Positions 1 through 7,336 are shown, counted from the stretch's first letter. The stretch: 8,389 bases of DNA from Myxococcales bacterium (GCA_027005175.1 JALTMC010000033.1:1-8389), one strand, 5' to 3'. Program-made: numbers and translations. The notes: generated by a model not told the origin, from the sequence alone.

Positions 1-1146
1 GTTGTAGATACACATAACAATCTGCTTGCCATCTGGTGAGATTGTCATATCTGTGTAGCTCAGGTGTGACTTGAGAGGCGGGAGTATCGGCGCGAGCTTC
101 TTTTTTGTGAGGTCGTAGGCAGCAATTCCTATGCCCTGAGCATCAGCCTTTCCGTCATTGTTGGTATCCCATGTGGTGTTGGCTAAGAACAGGATACCAG
201 CCCCGTTTGGGAAAAATAGGGTGCTGCCCAAAGAGACAGAGATATTCGCATTAAAAAAGACCTGTGTGGCTGTGGTTGGTGGAATATTGTACATGTGAAG
301 GCCGGGTTTTCCATTACTACACACGGAGTGAATGGCCAGGATCTTATCTTCTGTGGGGTGCAGGGAGATATGAGAGACTTGAGCACAGCCTGAGCTGGCT
401 GCGTGTGCGTTGAGGGCACCTCCACTCACAGGGACACTGGCCAACGTACTTCCTCCTGTTAGCCTTGTGCCATTGGACCAGTGGGTTGCAAGGGTTGTCC
501 AGAGAGTCTTTCCATCCCGCGACCAGCGAGGTATTCCCAAACCAATCGTATAATTTCGCAAAGAACATTTTCCAAGGCTTGTGTTGCAGTATCCTGTTGA
601 GGGACATTGTGAGTTTACTGTACAAGATGCACCCTTTCCATTGGAGTTGAGGATGGGTTCTGTCACACGCCGAAACTGTTTTCCATCCACACTGACTACC
701 CACAAACTGGGTATGCTGATGCCTTGCTTCAAATCTGTTGCATTGGGGCGAAAGAAGGCTCGTAATGCAAACCACTTGCGATCGGGAGATATCGAGACTC
801 TTGGTGTTCGAGTTTTGTTGCCCAAGTCTGTAATTAAACGCGATTTTTTGGTGCTGGTATCATAGGCATACACATGACCCACACCATCGTTCTTGGGAGA
901 GTGAATATACAACAACGTCGTCGAAGACAGCGGGGAAATCGGACCTGGATCTGTGTTGGCGTTGGTATTGTTTGTGTTGGCGTTGGTATTGTTTGTGTTG
1001 GCTTTGTTGTTGTTTGAGTTGGCATTGGTATTGTTTGAGTTGGCATTGGTATTGTTGCTACTACAGCCTTGTAAAAAGAGACCGATACCAGCACAAAGCA
1101 CCACAAACCATCGAAGTGAACGAACCCTTCTTGTCTTTGATTTCAT
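1..1146 (-). CDS. Lipoprotein with Asn-rich stalk and TolB/PD40-like beta-propeller (3' end beyond window)
   Basis: The frame is open from ATG at 1146 to the left edge, giving 382 residues without a stop. Residues 1-28 form a lipoprotein signal: a basic start (MKSKTRRVRSLR), a hydrophobic core and the lipobox LQGC with Cys28. Residues 31-65 are an Asn/Thr/Ala stalk of five heptads. The rest looks like a beta-propeller with PD40/TolB-type strands: SISPDRKWF (118-126), WSRDGKTLW (208-216), a weaker HPTEDKILA (263-271) and TISPDGKQIVM (near 368-378). Two insertions stand out: a four-Cys loop (C175, C181, C187, C194) and a calcium-type loop DTNNDGKAD (327-335). The likely role is a membrane-anchored periplasmic or surface binding or scaffold protein; the ligand is unknown. 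No catalytic motif is visible. The start was chosen for its GAGGAAG ribosome site 5 nt upstream and a normal signal peptide. In-frame GTG at 1212 and ATG at 1314 are alternatives. Confidence 0.88.
   Translation of the reverse strand, partial: MKSKTRRVRSLRWFVVLCAGIGLFLQGCSSNNTNANSNNTNANSNNNKANTNNTNANTNNTNANTDPGPISPLSSTTLLYIHSPKNDGVGHVYAYDTSTKKSRLITDLGNKTRTPRVSISPDRKWFALRAFFRPNATDLKQGISIPSLWVVSVDGKQFRRVTEPILNSNGKGASCTVNSQCPSTGYCNTSLGKCSLRNYTIGLGIPRWSRDGKTLWTTLATHWSNGTRLTGGSTLASVPVSGGALNAHAASSGCAQVSHISLHPTEDKILAIHSVCSNGKPGLHMYNIPPTTATQVFFNANISVSLGSTLFFPNGAGILFLANTTWDTNNDGKADAQGIGIAAYDLTKKKLAPILPPLKSHLSYTDMTISPDGKQIVMCIYN
952..1056 (-). repeat. Five 21-bp units encoding an Asn-rich heptad stalk
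   Basis: Five contiguous 21-bp units directly after the lipidated Cys encode NNTNANS, NNTNANS, NNNKANT, NNTNANT and NNTNANT, followed by DPGP. The period is a multiple of three, so copy number can change without breaking the frame. The likely role is a flexible spacer lifting the propeller off the membrane (inference). The other frames in this stretch are Gln/Thr/Pro-rich or Val/Leu-rich shadows. Confidence 0.9.
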
Positions 1147-1240
1147 GACATCTTCCTCAAAAGCAACATCTTTGGAGCGAAGTGAACGAATTCTTCTTAT
1201 CTTTGATCTCACGACATCTTCCTCAAAAGCAACATCTTTG
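1112..1240 (-). repeat. 66-bp tandem duplication spanning a ribosome site, start codon and first codons
   Basis: Bases 1112-1177 recur at 1178-1240 with an offset of 66 and few differences. Each copy carries, on the minus strand, GAGGAAG, a 5-nt spacer, then ATG (1146) or GTG (1212) and codons for a basic segment (MKSKTRRVRSLR against VRSKIRRIRSLR). The spacing equals 22 codons, so both candidate starts lie in the same frame with no stop between them. Confidence 0.9.
1152..1158 (-). promoter_or_regulatory. Shine-Dalgarno site of the lipoprotein gene
   Basis: GAGGAAG on the minus strand sits 5 nt before ATG 1146. An identical copy at 1218-1224 sits 5 nt before GTG 1212. This site supports 1146 as the start, because that start gives a compact lipoprotein signal peptide. 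Confidence 0.7.
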
Positions 1241-1314
1241 ATCGTACGAACCGACAAACTCCATGAGTTACAGAGTCTCCTCTTAAGATAGTCAGAACGG
1301 ACAGTGAATGCCAT

Positions 1315-1667
1315 TTAAAATAGCTTCGACCTGCATGTATGTGTTCAGGAGGTAGGTTTGTATTCCTCGACAGATACGGAAACCGAGGTGGGAGACATGG
1401 TGCTTCTTGGGGTTTTTGGGTGAGAGTTCAGGCCAAGGTTTGGGTATTGGGAAGTGAGTTCAGACAAGGACTTGGGGTATTGGGAAGTGAGTTCAGACAA
1501 GGACTTGGGGTATTGGGAGGTGAGTCCAGGCCAAGGACTTGGGGTATTGGGAAGTGAGTCCAGATTAGGGCTTGGAGTATTGGGGTGAGAGTTCAGATTA
1601 GGCTTTGCGACGTCGGTGTGTGAGAGTTCAGATTAGGCTTTGCGACGTCGGTGTGTGAGAGTTCAGA
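1315..1667. other. Non-coding gap between the giant surface protein and the lipoprotein gene
   Basis: Bases 1315-1419 hold no gene or clear promoter that I can support; there is only a weak 5-bp inverted repeat near 1364-1387 (CCTCG/CGAGG). From 1420 onward the gap is a tandem repeat. No intrinsic terminator with a T-run is evident for the upstream giant gene, so termination may be factor-dependent or the two genes may be co-transcribed. Confidence 0.6.
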
Positions 1668-1694
1668 TTAGGCTTTGCGACGTCGGCGTGTGAG
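1420..1694. repeat. Degenerate 31-35 bp tandem repeat overlapping the 3' end of the giant CDS
   Basis: Units begin with GTGAG and start at 1420, 1454, 1487, 1520, 1554, 1585, 1620 and 1655, with a partial ninth at 1690. Lengths are 34, 33, 33, 34, 31, 35, 35 and 35. The first five share the core GACTTGGGGTATTGGG or diverged forms of it. The last three are nearly identical and carry TTCAGATTAGGCTTTGCGAC followed by GTCGG. The unit at 1655 includes the stop codon (1668-1670) and the codons of the C-terminal TRRRRKA tail, so the gene terminus is repeated beyond its own stop. Uneven lengths argue against coding. Each 35-bp unit contains the palindrome CGACGTCG. Confidence 0.9.
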
Positions 1695-4600
1695 AACCAA
1701 GAGGCCCAGCAAAGCCAACATCAAGAACAAGGGGAGAGGTTTTCCATTGACGGAGCAGTTGCACCCACCTTCAGGTGGTCCAATTACATCACCAGTTTTG
1801 CTGCTATCATTGCCACTTCCTTTATCAGCAGTACCGACTTGATCGGTTGTGATCGCTTCGGTGGTGGATGTGGTGTCTGTACTACCTGGAGTATCTGTTG
1901 TGGTTTCATCCGCCTTCGCTGGATCGTCAGATGCTGTGGTATCAGTGGTGTTTGTATCAGTCGCTCCAGCATCAGAGGCATCTGAAACACCAGCATCAGC
2001 CGTTGGTTCAGTTGTTGGTTCGGTGGTGGTTTCAGCTGTTGGTTCGGTGGTGGTTTCAGCTGTTGGTTCGGTGGTGGTTTCAGCTGTTTGCTCCTGGCCA
2101 GGGCAGCTCGTGCCATAACACTGACCATTGCGGCAGCTTTGACCTGACAGACACTTGATATTGTTGCAGGGATCATCCACACATTTTCCCGCGACACAAA
2201 CACGTTTGACGCCGCATTTTACGGTAGCACAGGGGTTGTTGATGCAGTTACCCGTGTTGGCATCACAGATCTGGCCACCTGAGCATTGGGAGCCTGCACA
2301 AGGGTTCGACTGGCACTGACCATCCACACACGTTTCATTGGTGGGGCACTTCAGACAGTCGCAGGCTTTCACACACTGACCGCTTCGACAGAATTCCCCT
2401 GTTGGACAGTTTACGCCCTGGCAGGGGTCTGCAACACACGTACCCTGGACACAGATCTGATTGGCAGGACAACTTTGGGTATAACAATTGCCTGTTGTGT
2501 CCGGAGCTGGCTGCTCTCCGGGCTGAGTATCGGTTGTTCCTGCGTCCACAGTGGGTTCTGTGGTGACCTCAGGTGTGGGTTCAGTGACGACTTCAGGCTT
2601 CGGCTCAACCCCAGGTTCACAGGTCGCAGGAGCGGTACATCCCTTGTAGGTACCGGCTTGACAGGTCTCTTTGCCTGTACCACAAGTCGATGTGCAATTT
2701 CGCTCTAGCGGTTTTGTGCTGCCAGGTTGGTTATCTTTGGTTTTGTCGCAGTTATTGTCTTTGCCATCGCAGACCTCGGTGGCGGCGGCTTTTCCCTTAT
2801 AGGCAGGGTACATGGTCTTGTCGTTGTCGTTGCAATCGACGTCGTTGGGTACACCATCTTTGTCTTTGTCAACGAGTACTTGGAAGGCCGAGCTAGAGAC
2901 GTTGTTGTTTTCGCTGACTTCGTTCTTGATCGAGTTTGCTGGATCTACAAACATCAAGATGTAGCCTTTGGCTGCTGCAGTCGTAGGTACAGTCACAGTG
3001 CGTGTACCCGTATGTTTGCCTGTTGCGATGAGCTTTGCTCGGGTAAAGCTTGTCAAGACGCTATCGCCGGAATCAACCTTTGTATCCGCTGAATAATACA
3101 TACGAACCGCATAGCCGCTAACATCTGCTGTTCCACCGTTGCGAACTTCGTAATCGATTTTAATAGAGGTGCCTGCGAGAGCTTTCACGACTTGGGGTTT
3201 AACGCTGAACGCGATCAAGTCGGGTTTCTTCTCTTTGTTTACAGTATAAGGAACACTGTTTGTGTTGTTGTTTTCATTGATCTCAGCGACCTTTTTATCC
3301 CAGTCAACCACTGCGAGAATATAGTATGCTCCCAAGGCAGTGCTCGTTGGAATCGTGACCGTCGCGCTGTAATTGGTGGTGGCACTTGGCAGGGATGCAC
3401 CGGCTCCCAAAGAAGCTGTGACGCGCTCCACAGCCAGGTATGTATCACCGGGACTAAAGACTCTGTCCTTGGATAGATACAGGCGTGTTTTAAAGTTGGT
3501 AGCTGTCAGAGTACCTGCATTGAACAAGCGGTAGGAGAGGGTTGTCTTTGCACCAGGTATTCCCGAAGAAGATGTGGCTTTTAAGAAGGAAACTTGAAGG
3601 TCTCGTCCGGCTAGAGAGACGCGGAAGGAGGCATAACGTGTATTGCATCGAGAGGTCAACGCACAGTTGATCGATTCGGAGACTTCAGGGACCCGACTGA
3701 TGGGTGGATCAACATACGCAAAGATATAACGTGTTGAGTTGAGACCAGCCACTGCTGGAACAACCACAGTGGTGGACGAAGAGCCGGTGGCTGAAGGTGT
3801 ACATTGTCCCGCGTTCAGAGCTGGCATTGTGATCTGACGGTTGAGGTAGGTATCACCGGTGGTCCATATGGAATTGATGGAGTAGTAGAATCGTGTATAG
3901 AATACGGTGCTGGTGCGAGCGCGGCCTTTGTTGCAGATCCGATAACGTGCTGTCAAAGTACCACCACGAACTTGGCTGGCGGGAGACAAGGTTAGAGCAT
4001 CTACTTGCAACTCAGGCTTGCCATTGACTGAGAAAGCACCCCAGTTGTTGTTGTTGGTCTCACTGACTTCATTCTTCACAAGATTCGTGCTATCCACGAA
4101 AACACGGATATATCCGGTACCTGAGAGAACAGAAGATGGCAAGGCCCGTTTTCCCTGAAAGGCAGCAGTCTGTCCCGCATTAAGGTTTGTTGCATTGTCT
4201 AATGTTGTGATTGATGTACAGCTCGATGTATTGCGACCAGAGCAGTAGAAAAACTGTACTTTAAAGTTGGTGGTCACTCGAACAAAGTTATTTTTGATGG
4301 TGTAGCGAACTGTAACACTTGTTCCTGAGCCTACTGTGCCTGCGGGGGTTGTGACAGTGACAGAGTTTACGGTGAGATCGGGTCTTCCATTGACATTGAA
4401 GGGAGCCCAGCGGTTGTTGTTGGATGTGCTTTCTTCTGTAAAGTTCTGTGCATCGTTTGCAAACACTCGAATGTAGTTCGTCCCTGATGTTATGGAAGTT
4501 GGCATCTTCAGGCTGGGGCTGATGAAGGTTCGCTCCTGGTTGTAGGCAAAATTGCTGCTCAGGCTTTGTGTCGCCAATGACAAACAACCTGTTGTGCTGT

Positions 4601-6782
4601 TGTTGGTGGGACACAGATAAAAACGCACGCGAAAATTCGTTGTAAACTGAGATGCCAGGTTCTTCAGTTTGTAGGTGACTGTGACGTTGGAGCCCGCGCG
4701 GATCGTGCCTGAAGTGTTGACCGTTGCAGAAGTCACAGCGAGATCGGGGCGACGCACACGGAAGGGAACATAACGAGTGTTGCACTTGGAGCTGAGCGAA
4801 CAGTTGATGGCATCCGATATCTCAGGAATACGACTTGTGGGTGGATCTGCATATACGATGATATGACGTGTCGAATTATAAGATGCAGCGGTGGGGATCG
4901 TCACACTGGTAGAGGAGACCCCAGTGGCCGAGGGGATGCATTTGCCTGCATCCAAGCCATTGACTTTAATTTGACGTCCAAGGTACGTGTCGCCTGTGGT
5001 CCAGGACTTATCGATGGAATAGTAAAATCGCAAATAAAAGTAGGTACTCGTGCGAGTCTTGCCTTTGTTGCAAACGCGATAATGCACAGTGATTGGACCG
5101 CCGCGAGCGGCAGAGGTTGAACTCAGCAGTACAGTGTCCACCTGCAAATCAGGTTTTCCATTCACTGTAAAAGAGCCCCAATTGTTGTTGTTGGCTCCCG
5201 TTGTCTCGTTAATATTAAAAGCACTATCCACAAACACACGGATATATCCGGTGCCAGGAACTACATTGGCAGGTAATTTTCGAAGTCCAAATGTGGCATA
5301 GGTTTCGATCTTAAAATCCCGAGAAAAGCTGACAGTCTGAATCGAAGTACACGATGTTGTGTTGCGTGCTGTACAGTAAAAGAACTGGACTTTGAAATTG
5401 GTTGTGAACGGAACATAGCGATTGCGGATCGAATAGCTCACTCTCACAGTGCTTCCTGAGCCTATCGTACCTGAGGTGCTCACTCTTACACTCGGAACAT
5501 CCAGATCGGGACGTGCTGAGAAAGAAGCCCAACGATTGTTGCTGGCTGTGCTCTCACTCTCCTCTGTAATCGCCCCCGCATCATCTGCAAAGACGCGGAT
5601 GTATCGGGTGCCAGAGCTGAGCTGTCTCGGTAGTGTCAAGCTAGGGCTGGTAAAGGAGATAGACTGATTGTAGTTGAAATTATTGGTAAGGCTTTGTGTT
5701 CCAAGAGAGACACAGCCTGTGGTGCTATTGTTTGTAGGACAGTAATAAAAACGCACTCGAAAGTCCGTTGTAAACTGGGAGGCTCGGTTGCGAAGGGTAT
5801 ACTTCACCGTTACTTTGGAGCCCACAGCCACAGTACCAATCGGTGTCACAGAGGCTGCGGATACCGTTAGGTCTGGTCGCAACACGCGGAACGATGCAAA
5901 CTTGGTATTGCATAAGGTTGAACCAGAGCAATTTATCGTTTCGTTGGTCTCATTCACCGCATTGTTATAGTCGGTATAAGCGATAATGTACCGTGTTGCA
6001 TTGTGAGTTGCCACTGTGGGGATTGTCACTGTTTGTGTGGCTGTTCCTGTCGAAGAAGGATAGCAAGAGTTGGCCGCGATGGTGCGTGCAGTCAAGGTGC
6101 TGAGGGTTGTATCTCCCGCTCCCCACGTTGAATTGGTTGAATAGTAGATCCGTGTCGCAGCTGTCGCAGTGCTGTCACCACGGTTGCAAATACGATATCT
6201 TACGGTTTGTGGTCCGCCACGAGGAGCTGTGGAGTTGACCGAGAGAGCCTCCACACGAAAATCCGCAGTACCATAAGAGATCGATACCACAACTTTGTTA
6301 CTGCCACTCCTGTTACGACAGCGCGAATAATCCACACCTCTGGAGTTTTTCACCACAACCGTGATTGTTCCATCATTCGCGCGTGTTTTAGAGACGGTAA
6401 ATACTTTGTGGTTTTTACTGGTACTGGAGACACTGGTATTGCATTCGCCCGCACCGCCACAATGGGAAGCCGAGACGCGAAAGCCACATCTCACACGGGT
6501 CATAAGTTGCCCATCAATTGTAACATCCGCGTTTTCGCTGGAACTGTTGTAGTCGCCATACAAGTCAACGCTAACCTTAATATTCGTCGCTGCTCGTGGC
6601 AAATTAGAAAAAGTAAAAGAGAGCGTTGCACCTGAAGAGGGAGAGCTAGGGATCGGCTTACTTTGAGCTTTCGGGGCATAAGCAGAGACCTGGACGGGTA
6701 AGAGCAAGCCTAGCAGACCAAGAAAAAGCGCACAGCAAAAGCAAGAACTTCTGAAAAACAAAGAGGCCAATCTAGTATTCAT
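1668..6782 (-). CDS. Giant CARDB-repeat surface protein with MopE motif, Cys-rich modules and MYXO-CTERM anchor
   Basis: 1704 residues. A signal peptide spans 1-34/36 (cleavage near VSA-YA). Residues 37-173 form an unidentified beta-rich domain with four Cys. Nine CARDB-type (bacterial cell-adhesion-related) beta-sandwiches follow: 174-302, 303-424, 425-543, 544-678, 679-800, 801-922, 923-1060, 1061-1186 and 1187-1304; most open with PDL and contain YRxxNxG or related strands and an E-x-NNN turn. Residues 1305-1351 match the MopE-type putative metal-binding motif (DKDKDGVPNDVDCND, then EVCDGKDNNCD). Pro/Glu/Thr linkers flank six four-Cys modules (1433-1560, roughly PC-x4-C-x5-C-x3-G-x-C). The end is MYXO-CTERM: GGCNCS at 1672-1677, a hydrophobic segment and TRRRRKA. 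By family knowledge, such proteins are exported, cleaved near the Cys and lipid-anchored at the cell surface. Adhesion or matrix function is inferred; there is no enzyme motif. ATG 6782 has an AAAGGAG site 7 nt upstream. Confidence 0.95.
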   Translation of the reverse strand: MNTRLASLFFRSSCFCCALFLGLLGLLLPVQVSAYAPKAQSKPIPSSPSSGATLSFTFSNLPRAATNIKVSVDLYGDYNSSSENADVTIDGQLMTRVRCGFRVSASHCGGAGECNTSVSSTSKNHKVFTVSKTRANDGTITVVVKNSRGVDYSRCRNRSGSNKVVVSISYGTADFRVEALSVNSTAPRGGPQTVRYRICNRGDSTATAATRIYYSTNSTWGAGDTTLSTLTARTIAANSCYPSSTGTATQTVTIPTVATHNATRYIIAYTDYNNAVNETNETINCSGSTLCNTKFASFRVLRPDLTVSAASVTPIGTVAVGSKVTVKYTLRNRASQFTTDFRVRFYYCPTNNSTTGCVSLGTQSLTNNFNYNQSISFTSPSLTLPRQLSSGTRYIRVFADDAGAITEESESTASNNRWASFSARPDLDVPSVRVSTSGTIGSGSTVRVSYSIRNRYVPFTTNFKVQFFYCTARNTTSCTSIQTVSFSRDFKIETYATFGLRKLPANVVPGTGYIRVFVDSAFNINETTGANNNNWGSFTVNGKPDLQVDTVLLSSTSAARGGPITVHYRVCNKGKTRTSTYFYLRFYYSIDKSWTTGDTYLGRQIKVNGLDAGKCIPSATGVSSTSVTIPTAASYNSTRHIIVYADPPTSRIPEISDAINCSLSSKCNTRYVPFRVRRPDLAVTSATVNTSGTIRAGSNVTVTYKLKNLASQFTTNFRVRFYLCPTNNSTTGCLSLATQSLSSNFAYNQERTFISPSLKMPTSITSGTNYIRVFANDAQNFTEESTSNNNRWAPFNVNGRPDLTVNSVTVTTPAGTVGSGTSVTVRYTIKNNFVRVTTNFKVQFFYCSGRNTSSCTSITTLDNATNLNAGQTAAFQGKRALPSSVLSGTGYIRVFVDSTNLVKNEVSETNNNNWGAFSVNGKPELQVDALTLSPASQVRGGTLTARYRICNKGRARTSTVFYTRFYYSINSIWTTGDTYLNRQITMPALNAGQCTPSATGSSSTTVVVPAVAGLNSTRYIFAYVDPPISRVPEVSESINCALTSRCNTRYASFRVSLAGRDLQVSFLKATSSSGIPGAKTTLSYRLFNAGTLTATNFKTRLYLSKDRVFSPGDTYLAVERVTASLGAGASLPSATTNYSATVTIPTSTALGAYYILAVVDWDKKVAEINENNNTNSVPYTVNKEKKPDLIAFSVKPQVVKALAGTSIKIDYEVRNGGTADVSGYAVRMYYSADTKVDSGDSVLTSFTRAKLIATGKHTGTRTVTVPTTAAAKGYILMFVDPANSIKNEVSENNNVSSSAFQVLVDKDKDGVPNDVDCNDNDKTMYPAYKGKAAATEVCDGKDNNCDKTKDNQPGSTKPLERNCTSTCGTGKETCQAGTYKGCTAPATCEPGVEPKPEVVTEPTPEVTTEPTVDAGTTDTQPGEQPAPDTTGNCYTQSCPANQICVQGTCVADPCQGVNCPTGEFCRSGQCVKACDCLKCPTNETCVDGQCQSNPCAGSQCSGGQICDANTGNCINNPCATVKCGVKRVCVAGKCVDDPCNNIKCLSGQSCRNGQCYGTSCPGQEQTAETTTEPTAETTTEPTAETTTEPTTEPTADAGVSDASDAGATDTNTTDTTASDDPAKADETTTDTPGSTDTTSTTEAITTDQVGTADKGSGNDSSKTGDVIGPPEGGCNCSVNGKPLPLFLMLALLGLLVLTRRRRKA
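1690..1769 (-). other. MYXO-CTERM sorting signal
   Basis: Residues 1672 onward read GGCNCSVNGKPLP, then about 14 hydrophobic residues (FLMLALLGLLVL), then TRRRRKA at the end. This is the tripartite Cys motif, transmembrane helix and Arg-rich tail of MYXO-CTERM proteins. In the usual family form the motif is GCGCS-like; here it is GCNCS. It implies that a matching processing peptidase is encoded elsewhere in the genome. Confidence 0.88.
2014..2085 (-). repeat. Three perfect 24-bp units encoding TAETTTEP
   Basis: Three identical 24-bp copies (2014-2037, 2038-2061, 2062-2085) encode an octapeptide TAETTTEP in the linker between the Cys-rich modules and the anchor. A degenerate partial copy follows in the protein (TTEPTADAG). 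Perfect identity implies recent expansion; the frame is kept at any copy number, so linker length could vary between strains. Confidence 0.9.
2103..2486 (-). other. Six tandem four-cysteine modules within the giant protein
   Basis: Residues 1433-1560 form six units of about 20 residues, most starting PC, with an inner CPTGEFCRSGQC-like core. Each has four Cys, a pattern expected to form two disulfides outside the cytoplasm. The pattern resembles Cys-rich modules in many myxobacterial lipoproteins; I cannot assign a named domain with certainty. A related four-Cys segment occurs in the neighbouring lipoprotein. Confidence 0.7.
2730..2870 (-). other. MopE-type metal-binding motif within the giant protein
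   Basis: Residues 1305-1351 read DKDKDGVPNDVDCNDND, then a short Tyr/Pro/Ala segment, then EVCDGKDNNCD. The Asp-rich DxDxDG loop and paired Cys are typical of the putative metal-binding repeat named after Methylococcus MopE, common in Myxococcota surface proteins. A single copy is present here, placed between the beta-sandwich rod and the linker/Cys-rich region. Confidence 0.75.
3603..6263 (-). repeat. Domain-triplet superrepeats within the CARDB region
   Basis: CARDB domains 1-3 (5154-6263) and 4-6 (4017-5153) are two copies of an A-B-C triplet; domain 7 (3603-4016) begins a third copy that continues as unrelated, Cys-free domains 8 and 9. Equivalent RGG codons lie 1116 bp (372 codons) and 1137 bp (379 codons) apart. 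A-type domains (1, 4, 7) share RGG, CN(R/K)G, INC and CNT(R/K) with four Cys. B-type domains (2, 5) share CPTNNSTTGC. C-type domains (3, 6) share TNFKVQFFYC and GTGYIRVFVDS. Confidence 0.88.
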
Positions 6783-6789
6783 GTAGAAA

Positions 6790-6796
6790 CTCCTTT
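6790..6796 (-). promoter_or_regulatory. Strong Shine-Dalgarno site of the giant surface protein gene
   Basis: AAAGGAG on the minus strand is a perfect anti-16S match, 7 nt before ATG 6782. It fixes the start and agrees with the signal peptide that begins there. I could not identify a convincing -35/-10 pair upstream. Confidence 0.85.
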
Positions 6797-6917
6797 ATGA
6801 AAAAGAACACTCACAGAGCAACCCACAAGAAACTCTACAAGTTCATCCTTCATCCTGTAAGACGGAAATCTGACAGCCTGTAAAAGAAGTGAACATAGCA
6901 AACTCTCCTGTATATCC

Positions 6918-7062
6918 GTGAGGCTGAACCCTCACTCTGAGGATCTCGAAACTACCCCTTTGGGGCACTCAAAACACTTTGCCCTTTAGGGAAAACGAAA
7001 CGATTGAGCCGACTTCAGTCGGGTTTTCCTTCGTCAGAATGAGGGTTCTAGCCCCATTCTGA
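6918..7062. other. Compact block of nested inverted repeats (candidate structured RNA or regulatory element)
   Basis: At least five hairpins lie within 145 bases: GTGAGG/CCTCAC (6918-6935), CCCC-TTT-GGGG (6955-6965), CCC-TTTA-GGG (6982-6991), CCGAC-TTCA-GTCGG (7009-7022) and TCAGAATG/CATTCTGA with inner GGG/CCC (7034-7062). GGAAAAC (6990-6996) pairs with GTTTTCC (7023-7029) around the CCGAC hairpin. GAACCCTCACTCTGA (6926-6940) is a 14/15 inverted match to 7034-7048, so the ends could also pair. The block ends about 135 bases upstream of the giant gene start. On the plus strand the CCGAC hairpin is followed by GTTTT and looks weakly like a terminator. Strand and role are unknown. Confidence 0.5.
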
Positions 7063-7258
7063 ACCTGTGTCTTCACTCAAGTGCTGTAAGAAGTCCGTAA
7101 GAAGTGAAATTTCTGATAACAGTCCGTTTCGCAGCTCACTATCCCATATACGGCAGGAGTTGAAAAAACATTCAATGGATTGGAAGGTGCGTCAAAATCA
7201 GAGAGAAAATCCAACCTTTGACATCCGAGTGCATCCGAAAGAACGAGTTTCCTGTGGG

Positions 7259-7290
7259 TCACTTTCATGACGAAATGACAATGAAAGTGA
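7259..7290. repeat. Perfect 10-bp inverted repeat
   Basis: TCACTTTCAT (7259-7268) and ATGAAAGTGA (7281-7290) pair perfectly around a 12-nt loop. There is no T-run on either side, so it is not a classic terminator. It could be an operator-like dyad or RNA hairpin in the gap between the two genes. Confidence 0.6.
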
Positions 7291-7312
7291 GACGGCTCTG
7301 CTCCATTAAGCC

Positions 7313-7336
7313 TGAAGACAAAAATGCTTGTCTTCA
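7313..7336. repeat. 9-bp stem, 6-nt loop hairpin
   Basis: TGAAGACAA (7313-7321) pairs with TTGTCTTCA (7328-7336) around AAATGC. It lies 22 bases from the preceding dyad. Neither flank has a convincing T-run, so function is undetermined. Confidence 0.55.

Noticed and set aside
834-1106. Minus-strand frame rich in Pro/Thr/Gln (TQTIPTPTQ repeats)
   Set aside because: It is an out-of-frame reading of the Asn-rich stalk; the overlapping frame has a clean lipobox, a ribosome site and PD40 motifs.
1339-1557. Plus-strand open frame with an 11-residue periodic peptide (GSEFRQGLGVL)
   Set aside because: The periodicity comes from the 33-bp DNA repeat. Unit lengths vary (34, 33, 33, 34, 31), so the frame is not preserved, and there is no ribosome site or known domain.
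1420-1694. CRISPR-like array
   Set aside because: Units are contiguous and degenerate with no unique spacers, so it is a tandem repeat.
6783-6960. Sigma-70-like promoter before the giant gene
   Set aside because: TATACA and TATGTT sequences occur, but none has a -35 box at suitable spacing.
6955-6991. Phage-type terminator (resembles a CCCC-TTT-GGGG late terminator)
   Set aside because: The stems are very short, no T-run follows, and there is no phage gene nearby.
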